Program-made: the position numbers and the translations under genes
The notes under the pieces: model-generated
Told to the model about the DNA's origin: nothing
Database searches by the model: none
What the model saw: the letters and a program-made list of their open reading frames with translations, nothing else
Assembly (NCBI RefSeq): GCF_010389155.1
Contig: NC_057766.1
Location: forward strand, 29,273,516 to 29,337,515
Direction: 5' to 3'
DNA from: Erigeron canadensis
Taxonomy: Eukaryota > Streptophyta > Magnoliopsida > Asterales > Asteraceae
Length of the DNA stretch: 64,000 nucleotides
Part shown: positions 54,426-64,000 of the stretch, piece after piece
How the letters are laid out: each line of letters begins with the position of its first letter
Numbering within the stretch: the first letter of the stretch is position 1

Positions 54426-55194
54426 ATGGCAGGTAAGTAATTTTATTGAACTCAATTCGAATTATTCGTAATTATATAATTTTTTTATATATTTTGTGTA
54501 TGTATGTATGTATGTATAGGTGGTGGACAAATATCAGATGGAGAAGATAAGGTATCATTAGAGCTAACTGAAGAAATTATTCAGAGTATGGAAGTCGGCA
54601 TGGCGTTCCGTGATTATGTATGTATATCTCTATATCTTTATCTTTATGCTATGAATGTAATTAGTGAGTATTAGATTAGGGTTTGTTGTCTAGGTTTCTA
54701 TATAAAAATGTTAGCTTTTTTGTGTAACTGTACCCGAGCGATGCAGCGCCGGTGCTGGTTGATGTAATGGCGGTGGAGATTGGTGGCAGTGGCGGTGGCA
54801 GCGATGGCGAGTAGTGTAGGTTATTGATGTAATTTGATTTTGATGAAATGTTGAAACTTAAAATGTTAAACAAGGCTTTTTGCTTTTTAATATAGTAGTA
54901 TAGATATAGATATAGATATAGATATAGAAGTATAGATAGTATAGAAGTATAGATGATTAATGTCAGTTGATTTTTGGAAGTTTTTATGACTCAAAAGGGA
55001 AATGAGACCGTCTTTTAACGTTAGAAGGTTCGGAAAGAACAAATGGGAAAGTACTTAGGTATTCTAACCTTATTGACAACGATAAAAAAAATTATCTTCT
55101 CTTATAATAAATTAAAATTTGTTATTTTTACGCCTAAGGATAAAATGGGAAAGTACGTGGGTGTTCTAGCCTTCTGGGCAATAAACTGGGATAG

Positions 55195-55226
<32 letters not shown>

Positions 55227-58200
55227 TAATATGAAATATTGTTATTTTTCTGCTGAAATATTGCGTTATTGGTAAGACAGTTACTGAAAATGTATAAATA
55301 ATACCTTTAGAGATAGGGTTTGCAGTGGCTGGGGGAAGGGAATAGATATATGTGGGCTTCTTTGTTGTATTTTGTGGAAAGGTTGGATAAGTATGTTATT
55401 ATTGCTTTTGCAATATTTTCTCGTGTTATGAATTTAGCATACTGATTAATGATCTATAAAAAAGTTTGGAGGTCAGTTCATGTGTGCTTATGTTGGTTGA
55501 ACAAGGAGGAGGAAAATATTTGCTTTTGGTGGATTTCGTAGAATAATTATCCAGAGATTGAATTTTTTTTTTTAGGCTTAATATATACAAACATGCAGAT
55601 AATGTTGCTATTGGAATATTCTATCTATACCATGTACTAAGCACTTATCCAGTTGTTCCTCTTAAAGTCTTAAAGACGACGGTCTTAAAGCTAAGGAGTG
55701 GGAAAGTCGCTGAATCATTCATTTAAAGATCTCAACAGCACATCTGCCATGTTCAATGTGTGCATTTTTAACAGTAAACCATGGGACTTTAGCTATTACT
55801 AAGAGTAAATCAACTTTAATGGTTATTCTAGAAGTTGGGAAAAGCGTAACTAATATTGATGACATATGAAGGGAATCATTTCATTTGGCATAATTGAGGC
55901 ATGGTAACTTAGTCGGTTGTTTTATTTGGCATAATTGAGGCGTGGTAACTTAGTCGGTTGTCTGTGGTTCTTATTTCTAAATCATGAATGATCATAATAT
56001 ATTTGTACATGTAATGATGCTGGTCTGTGTTTCAAACAGAACTTGTTTTTGGCATCAAGGGGTCCATATAGAATGTCATCATTTTTTGTGCTCATCTCTT
56101 ATCGGTGCTATAAATGTTGCTAACATATATGATGAATTTAATTTCAACTGCTTAATTTTAGTATTGCGGTTGAGGTATATATGCATGGTTCTCTGTGTTC
56201 CATATCTGTTGCCATACTGAGACTCACATGGAAGTCAGTTTTTGCTTTTGAGGTGCATAATGCAGTATCTTATTTTCCTGAATTGTGATCATTATTGATA
56301 CACACAATCTGTTTCTCCTATCCGTTTCCAAAGATATAAGTTGATGTATGATTGGGTATATATCTGTATGTCATGTTAATCAATATATTGAAACTAAGTA
56401 TACTTCCTTGCAGAGTGGTAGGATAAGTTCAATGGATTTTCATAAGACGTCAAATTTTTTGGTGACTGCTAGTGATGATGAGTCCATTCGACTCTATGAT
56501 GTGGCTAATGCAACGTATGTTTTTTGGTTGAATTATGTAATTTTTCTTATTGAAAGAAACGAGCTCTGGTCAAGGCAGTCAATGAGTATCGTTTAATTTT
56601 CTGTATTTATTTGTTGCAATGCATAATCACCTCTTTGTGTGCAGATGTTTGAAGACAATTAATAGCAAAAAGTATGGGGTTGACCTGGTTTCCTTCACAT
56701 CGCACCCTACTACTGTCATATACTCCTCTAAGAATGGATGGGATGGTTAGTCTATCAATTTGTTCTTCAATAGCTGTGCATTTTATTAGTCTTTATCCTT
56801 ATTTTGTTTGCTAATGCAGAATCTCTTCGGCTTCTCTCGTTGCTTGACAACAAGTACTTGCGCTACTTTAGAGGTCATCATGACAGGCAGGGTCTTGCTT
56901 CATATGCCATTCTACTTGCATGCTTATTATTTACTCAACGTTTTGTATCGTTTTCATTCTCCAGGGTTGTCTCTCTTAGTTTATGTGCCGGGACAGATTG
57001 TTTTATATCTGGCTCCCTCGATAGAACTGTTCTGCTATGGGATCAAAGAGCCGACAAATGTCAGGTTGTCTTCTACTCCGTTTGATTTTTTTCTTTATAT
57101 ATGTTATATATATGTATGTATGTATTCCATGCAAAAGTGGTGCTGATTAAGTTTTTGGATTAAGGGTCTTTTACGTGTTAAAGGAAGACCAGCTACAGCT
57201 TACGACGATCAGGGGCTTGTATTTGCAGTTGCTTTCGGAGGATCCATAAGAATGTTTGATTCTCGCAATTATGAAAAGGTACTTGTTATACATTTGGAGG
57301 TCTATGATCATAAGCTGTAATATTTTTAATGAAACTAGAAGTTAAACTATCATTAAGTTTTTGAATTTTTATCTCTTTAAGGGTCCCTTTGAAATATATT
57401 CTGTTGGTGGAGATTTGTCGGATGCAAACGTTGTTAAATTCAGTAATGATGGTAGACTCATGCTTTTGACAACTATGGACGGCCGTATTCATGTACTTGA
57501 TTCCTTTCGCGGCACACTCGTAAGTGATTTCGTTACTCTAAAAGTTATAAGGATGATTTCACTTCATATATAAGTTTGTGCTCATGTTTTCTAAGGATTG
57601 TTTTATATTTTTTGTAGCTGTGCACCTATAATGTGAAACCAGTTTCAAGTCATTCCACTTTGGAGGCCTCTTTTAGTCCTGAAGGATCGTATGTAATATC
57701 AGGTAATATCAATATTAGTTTGTACCACTAAATGATATCACAAACAAGAAAGAAACAAAATAAGTTCCGTAAAATACGATCAAGCGTGCACCAGATTGAT
57801 CAGATTGTTACTTTACAGGGTCAGGCGATGGCAGCGTGTATGCTTGGAGCATTCGGAGCGGCAAAGAAGTATGATTCACTAATTCTCCTAAACTTCCCCT
57901 TCTCTTCCCTCACACCCCAAAAGATACAAATAAAATTATAATGAGTTGATTTTAGAAAGGCAATGCATTTTTTAAACCTTAATTTTCAACTCCCCAGTAC
58001 TTTGTGCAATCATATTGATAATCAAGCTGTGGTTTTTAGGGTTGTCATCTGTAACTGTAAGAAAAAACCATCTGCTGGAATCTTATAAAACAACAATGAT
58101 CTTTCTTGCACGTTTGGACCCTTGTCAAAGTTATTTGCACGAGCGAGAAACATTAGCTCTCACTAAAAAAAAAAACCATTTTAGTTGTAGAAAAATGCAA

Positions 58201-59113
58201 TCAGAACACTACATTAATTTTTTTGATGTAAAAATGTTTCATTTCCCAGATGCGAATTTTTTTTGGTGTTTTTTTTTTACCATAAGAATGGTTTATTAAA
58301 AGCTAAAACCAAGCATGATGGTCACAAAATTTTCATTTTTATCAACATGGTGTATTTTAAAACTCCCGAGTGCCTAAGATTATAGAGACAAGCATATTTA
58401 ACTTTTTGCCATTAGAATCCAATAGCTAGAGGTCAATTTCGGCTCATTTACTTACGAATGGATAAAATTGGGTTGTGTAATATGTCAAGCAGACAATGAG
58501 AAAATTTAGCGAAAAGGGGAACATGTCAAATGGGTTGAAAGTCACCCAATGTCTTTTATAAAATGCATACAATTTCCATTGTTATTTTTATTGAAAGTTC
58601 AGTGGTATATCTCTGTCGGCATGCCTTGATTATTAAGTTTCATTGCTGGTATAAAAAGATATATTACTAAATAATAATATCACTTCTAGTCATAATAAAA
58701 GCAATAATTGTATTAAAAATTTGTTAGCAGACAAATATTTGCTTGCGGGTCAACCTAGCTTCTGGTTTTGGTGTAGCCTAGAAATGACTTATTTCGGTTG
58801 GAACTTGTGACCTCTACAATAGCAACTAGGACTGTCCTGTCTGTCCTATTCTTCTGGGATTCTTTTTGTTTCATTTTATATCAGTTTCAAGTTGTCTCTG
58901 TAATTGCTTTTTCTTGATCTTCCCTGCCTATGAGCTGTTCATGCCACTCATTTTTTATGGTGTTTCTAGGTGGCTAGTTGGCTAAGCACTATAAACGAAC
59001 CCCCTGTTATAAAATGGGCCCCAGGCAGTTTAATGTTTGTTACCGGCTCTTCCGAACTATCATTTTGGATCCCAGATTTATCAAAATTGGCAGCATATGT
59101 TGGAAGAAAGTAA
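54426..59113 (+). CDS. WDR82/Swd2-like WD40 protein (COMPASS subunit type)
   Basis: Eleven exons join in frame to 334 residues: 54426-54432, 54520-54617, 56414-56514, 56645-56745, 56820-56886, 56965-57064, 57165-57278, 57382-57519, 57618-57702, 57819-57868, 58970-59113 (TAA). The first exon is only 7 nt (ATGGCAG). WD40 repeats run throughout: FLVTASDDESIRLYDV, CFISGSLDRTVLLWDQR, GGSIRMFDSRNYEKGPF, MLLTTMDGRIHVLDSFRG, YVISGSGDGSVYAWSI. The order of motifs (SMEVGMAFRDY start, GHHDRVVSL, GRPATAYDDQGLVFAVA) follows Arabidopsis S2La/S2Lb (APRF1), Swd2/WDR82 homologues that work with COMPASS-like H3K4 methyltransferases and affect flowering. It is somewhat diverged from them, so it may be a third paralogue. 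Intron 5 (56887-56964) starts with GC rather than GT. Nuclear function is inferred from family. Confidence 0.93.
54897..54930. repeat. (GATATA)n hexamer repeat in WD40 intron 2
   Basis: Four to five GATATA units followed by variant TATAGAAG copies. Simple sequence repeat; no role seen. Confidence 0.75.
55883..55964. repeat. 41-bp tandem duplication in WD40 intron 2
   Basis: Two adjacent copies at 41-bp spacing of a block starting ATTTGGCATAATTGAGGC and ending TTAGTCGGTTGT, with one substitution seen (CATGG versus CGTGG). Intronic. Confidence 0.85.
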
Positions 59114-59689
59114 CTTTGTACACAAGAAGCTAATTTAAAGAGTATTTGGATGGCTGCTGTTTCTCCAATGATATTGTATTTTTGTATGATCTACGTGTTG
59201 CTTGCTCTCAGATAATATGGACTTGTTCTAGTCGGCTGTCTTCAGCATGCAAATCCCATCACAGGTACTGCAGTATGTACAGCTTGAAAATCTAGCCATT
59301 ATTACTTTTTTGCTGTACAAAAGTGTAATATAAATTAACCCGATCTCAGTTTTACATATTCTTGACTGTAGTAGTAACAATCTTGAATTTTGCTTTTACG
59401 AGTAGATAACATGGCTCATTTGTTATAATCTCACTGCTATTTAACATATTATGTACAAGACCCTTTACTTGTGTACATTGGATGCCTGGAGTTCTAATCT
59501 GGTAATCTGTGAGCCAGTTAGACAAACCTGAAAAAACTTAATGCAAGAAATGAGAGTTAATTAGAAGTTGTGAATAGATGGACGAATATTAAAGTTTGAA
59601 GAAGGGAAAGATGAAATTATATGTTTTCATAGTATCTCTCTTCATATGTATCTCTTCATGTTTAGCATGTAAATATTGGATGTTTTTAC
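59114..59689 (+). other. 3' side of the WD40 gene
   Basis: Likely 3' untranslated region and terminator of the WD40 gene, up to the start of LINE homology. No gene. I could not fix a poly(A) signal with confidence. Confidence 0.45.
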
Positions 59690-62600
59690 TTGGAGTGTTG
59701 GTTTTGTCAAGTGTTCAATAATCTAGGAGAATATGATATGAGAGGGAATAATTTTACTTTTATGAAGGAGGTTGGGGATCGGAAAAAATTCAGTAAGATA
59801 GACAGGTTACTGGTGGGCAGTGAGGTGTTCGCTAAATGGCCAGAAGCCTGTCTGAGAGTATTGCCAAGATACTTGTCAGATCACAGCCGCTTTTATGGAC
59901 AGTGAAGGATTCGAATTATGGGTCGAAACTCTTCCGGTTTTTCAGTTCGTGGTTAGAGAGGGACGACCTCAAATATGTTGTCTCTGAGGCGATGGATTCT
60001 TTCAGTTACCATGGTTTTGCAGATGTAAAAATTATGTTGCTTTTTAGACATCTTAGAGCGGCTATTCTTAAATGGAGGAACGAGTTGTATGAGAAAGAAG
60101 GGGAAGAGAAGGATAGGTGTCGTGTTGAATTAGAGGAATTAGATTTGTTGATGGAGGAAAGGGACTTGGAGGAGGACGAGGAATGGACTAGATTGGAATG
60201 TAAGAAGAGACTCATTGAGTTGGATATGTATAAGGCTAAGAAATGAGTTGGATATGTATAAGGCTAAGGATTTAAAGCAAAGATCTCGAATTAAGTGGGC
60301 AATAGATGGAGATGAAAATACTTCTTTCTTCCATGGCTTTATCAACAGGCGAAAAGCTAGCAATTTTATCCAAGGTCTGATGGTGAATTGTATATGGGAG
60401 GATAGACCGAAACAGGTAAAGAAAAAGGTGTTTGAATTTTTCAGAAACAAGTTTCAAGAGACATGGAAAGATAGACCGAAGATTAAAGGATGGGACGGTT
60501 CGTGTCTTTCCACCGAACAAGCCAATGGTTTGGTGGAAAGATTCACTTTGGACGAGATCAAAGAAGCGGTTTTCGAGTGTGAAGACGATAAGGCTCCTGG
60601 ACCTGATGGCTTCAATTTCAAGTTCATAAAACGCTTTTGGGAATTCTTGGAACGTGAGTTCATTGTTCTATTTAATGAATTTTTTGTTTCAGGTACCTTA
60701 CATATGGGGTGTAGCTCGTCTTTTATTGCTTTGATCCCAAAAAAAAAGGACGCGATCAATTTAGACGATTATCGCCCTATTGCGTTGGTCGGCATTATTA
60801 ACAAAGTGATTTCTAAGGTCTTGGCGAATCGTTTGAAAAATGTTCTAGGGTCGGTGATTTCTATCAACCAAACTGCCTTTCTTAGGGGTAGGTGCATCAT
60901 GGATGGACCCTTAATTCTCAATGAATTGATCGCCTTCCTTAAAAAGAAAAAAAACAAAGCGTTTATTTTCAAGATCGATTTCGCGAAGGCTTATGATAAT
61001 GTTAATTGGGGTTTTCTTCTCTCTATTCTCGAAAAGATGGGGTTCCCAAGCTTATGGTGCAAATGGATTTTCGGTATCTTATCTTCGGCTCGGGCGTCGG
61101 TCTTGGTAATTGGTTCACCGACATATGAGTTTCAATGTCATAAAGGGATGAGACAAGGTGATCCGATCTCCCCTTTTTTTATTTTTGGTGGTTATGGAAG
61201 CCCTTACAGTGTTGATTAATCGGGCCACCGGGAATGGTACTTTTCATGGAGTTTGTTTGTCGAATGACATCTCTATTTCTCACTTGCTTTACGCCGATGA
61301 TTGTGTCATTCTCGGTGACTGGAGCAGGGATAATCTGAAGAATATAATTAGATTACTAAGAATTTTTCACTTATGTTCCGGGTTACAAATTCATATGGGC
61401 AAGTCTAGTTTGTTTGGTGTGGGTACTACAGGGGAGGAGCTCGACGAGATGGCTGCTGCTACTCGATGTGCAACTGGATCTTTCCCAGTTAAACATTTGG
61501 GTATATGGGTCGGTGCAAATATGAATAAGGTGTCCAACTGGTCTTTTTTATTTGATATTTTTGAGCACCGGCTGTCAAAATGGAAAGCTAATAGCTTGTC
61601 TATTGGGGGAAGAGTCACCCTCATTAAATCTGTCTTAGAGAGCCTTCCTACTTACTATTTCTCTTTGTATCGGGTGTCGAAGAAGGTTTTGGATGGTTTG
61701 GAGAAGTTGATTAGACGGTTCCTTTGGGGTGGTTCGGAGGATGTTCAAAAAATTAGTTGGGTCTCTTGGGATAGGGTTGCGTCCCCTAAGTCGGCGGGTG
61801 GTTTGGGCTTGACAAATCTTAATGATAACAACTTGGCGTTGTTGTCTAAATGGTTAGGAAGATACAAGGCTGAGCCAAACAACTTATGGAGGGAGGTTAT
61901 TATGGCTGTTCATGAAAAGAAGAATAATTGGTACTCTCTCCCGGTGGACAGATATATGTCAAGTAATTGGAAGTCGGTGGTTAAAGCGATCGAGTCAATT
62001 AAAGTAGCGGATAAGGGCCTGAATAAGGTGTTAAAAGGGATTTGTGGCAACGGTCAGGAGCTAAAGTTCTGGTTGGATGTTTGGATTGGTAATGACACTT
62101 TTAGAGATAGGTTCCCTGATCTCTTTCGGCTCGAAAAGAACAAGAACTGTAGGGTTGTTGACCGTTATGATGGTTCCTTAAATATGTTTTCATCGCTTTG
62201 GAATTGGAGAACACCACCTCGATCGGTTGAGGAGCTGAATGAGTTGCAGGACCTGAATGCTCTACTTATCGGAAAGAAGCTAATGGATACTAACGACAGA
62301 TGGATATGGCAAGGAAAACATGGTACGGAGTTGACGGTCAAAGCTGTGAAAGAGGCCTTGACAAGCTCCCGTGATTATAGTAACAGGTATGTGCTTCAAT
62401 GGTCTAAATGGATACCATTAAAGGTTAACATTTTTTGTGGAGAGTTAGTTTGAATCCTATTCCTACATTAAAGGCTCTTAAAGATAGGAATTGTGTTTTT
62501 GGAGATGGACTTTGTATTCTATGTGGGGAGTATGAGGATTCAGTGGATCACCTCTTTTGTGGGTGTGAATTGGCTAATTTGGTTTGGACTTTCATTAGCT

Positions 62601-62884
62601 CGTGGTGTAAGGCTACACCGTTCTTTGTTTTTTCAACAAAAGATCTAATCGAGATCCATGAGAATGTTGGTCTTGGGAAGAAGGAAAAGAAGGTTCTGAA
62701 AGGGGTTATCATGGTCGCGTGTTGGTGTATTTGGAAGGCTAGGAATGAAGCGAGGTTCTCAAATGTCCAAGTTAAGATCGAGAAAGTTGTACAAGACATA
62801 AAATCTTTGGCCTTTCTTTGGTATAGTAATAGAAAGAAAAATGTTAATATTACCTGGGATAGTTGGCGTAGATTCTTGATATAG
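59690..62884 (+). pseudogene. LINE ORF2: endonuclease end, reverse transcriptase, zf-RVT
   Basis: Near-complete ORF2 C-terminal part. Order of motifs: LSDHSRF (endonuclease end), DDKAPGPDGFNF, IPKKKDAINLDDYRPIAL, QTAFLRGRCIMDGP, FKIDFAKAYDNVNWGFL (RT Asp), GMRQGDPISPF, LLYADDCVILGDW (catalytic YADD), GGRVTLIKSVLESLPTYY, and a zf-RVT end (CILCGEYEDSVDHLFCGC). Three lesions break it: a 28-bp tandem duplication at 60217-60272 that shifts the frame, a one-base gain in a T run at about 61173, and a one-base loss in a T run at about 62437. All other codons read through, so it is recently inactivated. It was already 5'-truncated, hence not mobile on its own. Confidence 0.9.
60217..60272 (+). repeat. 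28-bp tandem duplication in the LINE ORF2
   Basis: Two adjacent near-identical 28-bp copies starting GAGTTGGATATGTATAAGGC, at 60217 and 60245. The length is not a multiple of three, so it causes the first frameshift of the ORF. Confidence 0.92.
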
Positions 62885-62978
62885 TATTTGTACATAAACG
62901 TTGTATGTTGTTTGGTATCGCCACTTTGACGGATACTTATTGAATGAAGTTCACTTTTCAAAAAAAAGAAAAAAAAAT

Positions 62979-63351
62979 TTTTTTTTTTTTATTTTGAACG
63001 GTCAAATGGACCCACAGGCCACACCTACCTCGTCCCTTCTTCTTTGGTTAATCGTCCACACCAATCGACGGGGCACAAAAGAATAGGCCGTGCCAACGAT
63101 TAGGTGAACTGACGAGCTTGTTATAGTTTTAATCGATGAAGCTTACCGGTCTTATAACTTTTTATGTGTTAAATTGTTAACGTAGGTAGTCAAAGTTACA
63201 GTAAAAGGCCAATTTATATAATTTGTTTGCATAAAACATGTACTTTTCTATTTTTAAGGCTAAGTTTAAATAAGATAGTTTTAAATAAGTTATCTATTAT
63301 ATTTTTTACTCAATAGCAATATAACATGTCATTTTCTGTAGCATTCCCCCC

Positions 63352-63382
<31 letters not shown>

Positions 63383-64000
63383 ACACACACACAACTCTGT
63401 CTCCTCTTATATCACCAGCAAAAGAGACTACCAAGAATACCAACGATCATTAACAACAAACCACACGAAAATTGAAAACCTCAGCTGAAATTTGTTTGCA
63501 CCGTTGCATTAGCAAAGCATCGTACTAATAACACCAAGTATGTAATTGCTTCTCACGTTGGTTCAGTTCGGTACACTTTTTAAAACAATACTCCAAAAAT
63601 GGTTTAGATGATGTCTTTCTATCTGGCTATTTGTGTATTTGGTTTCGCTTTGATATGGATTCTACATGATCAGTAGTTGTGTGCCCGTGTTTAAATTTGA
63701 CATATAAAGTTAATTCTATATAATCAACTAACCACAACAATTACTTGTTTAATTTAATTTAATGAACAAAAAGATATGTAATCGGACTAATTACCCAAAT
63801 TTACTCATGAACATGTAATCTCTTATCTAGCGACAACTAGGTGATCGATCCGGCCTGTACAAAACTGCCATTCTAAAACTAATATAATACGAGTAATAAT
63901 AAGTAATATCTACGTACTCATTTTGTCACTCTACAAATAATTGGCTTCTAAAAAAGAGTATTAGAAAGATGCCAATATATGCACACGTACTACATTACTC
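62979..64000. other. Intergenic, no gene seen
   Basis: AT-rich sequence after the LINE tail. Apart from the poly-C/AC tract no repeat or reading frame is recognised up to the window end. Confidence 0.5.
63346..63392. repeat. Poly-C run followed by (AC)n
   Basis: About 23 consecutive C followed by about twelve AC units. The G-strand could form G-quadruplex structures. Length should be treated with caution because such runs are error-prone in sequencing. Confidence 0.85.

Larger units (their letters stand above)
59690..62978 (+). mobile_element. 5'-truncated LINE, recent
   Basis: A plant L1-type element starting inside the endonuclease domain (VFNNLGEYDMRGNNFTF at its left end), continuing through RT and zf-RVT domains, a stop at about 62884, a short 3' untranslated region and an A-rich tail (about 62960-62978) followed directly by a T run. 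It is in the same orientation as the WD40 gene and begins only about 580 bp after its stop. I could not define a clean target duplication. Its few lesions make it the youngest LINE in the window. Confidence 0.9.

Overview
The window is nuclear DNA of a flowering plant, very probably a eudicot. It is AT-rich, its genes are interrupted by many GT-AG introns, and it is full of plant-type repeats (hAT, Harbinger, Helitron-like, LINE, solo LTR). The proteins match plant families: thaumatin-like/PR-5, CDPK, WEB and the plant form of Tra1/TRRAP. An asterid such as a member of Asteraceae is a guess from repeat style only. No bacterial or organellar genes, tRNAs or rRNAs were seen.

Layout. 1-2.9 kb: gene-free, with a small hAT element and a TIR MITE. 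3.0-4.1 kb (minus): thaumatin-like protein whose last coding segment is uncertain. 4.2-10.2 kb: repeats only, comprising a three-copy Helitron-like array, two abutting Helitron-like copies and a long hairpin. 10.26-15.32 kb (minus): a complete 12-exon calcium-dependent protein kinase of the CPK16/18/28 type; every exon junction was checked for frame, giving 536 residues. 15.3-17.7 kb: intergenic with a Helitron-like element. 17.73-41.57 kb (minus): a complete 34-exon Tra1/TRRAP gene whose exons join in frame to about 3,862 residues. Its introns hold a hAT element, a Harbinger-like MITE and a LINE 3' fragment. 42-47.2 kb: an old antisense LINE split by a 1.94-kb solo LTR. 47.3-47.9 kb (minus): a small acidic gene fragment abutting the LINE. 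48-52 kb: intergenic repeats. 52.06-52.85 kb (plus): small WEB-family protein. 54.43-59.11 kb (plus): complete 11-exon WDR82/Swd2-like WD40 gene with one GC-AG intron. 59.7-63.0 kb (plus): a young 5'-truncated LINE with only three frame lesions. 63-64 kb: intergenic with a poly-C/AC tract.

The genes do not form a functional cluster. Two are chromatin-linked (Tra1 for SAGA/NuA4 recruitment, Swd2/WDR82 for COMPASS H3K4 methylation), one is a calcium signalling kinase and one a defence-type protein. Their proximity looks coincidental. I did not find a convincing new biological system. The most notable observations are the nested LINE/LTR/duplication history next to the Tra1 promoter, a Helitron-like family whose copies share a short reading frame, the GC-AG intron, and repeated short tandem duplications across the window.
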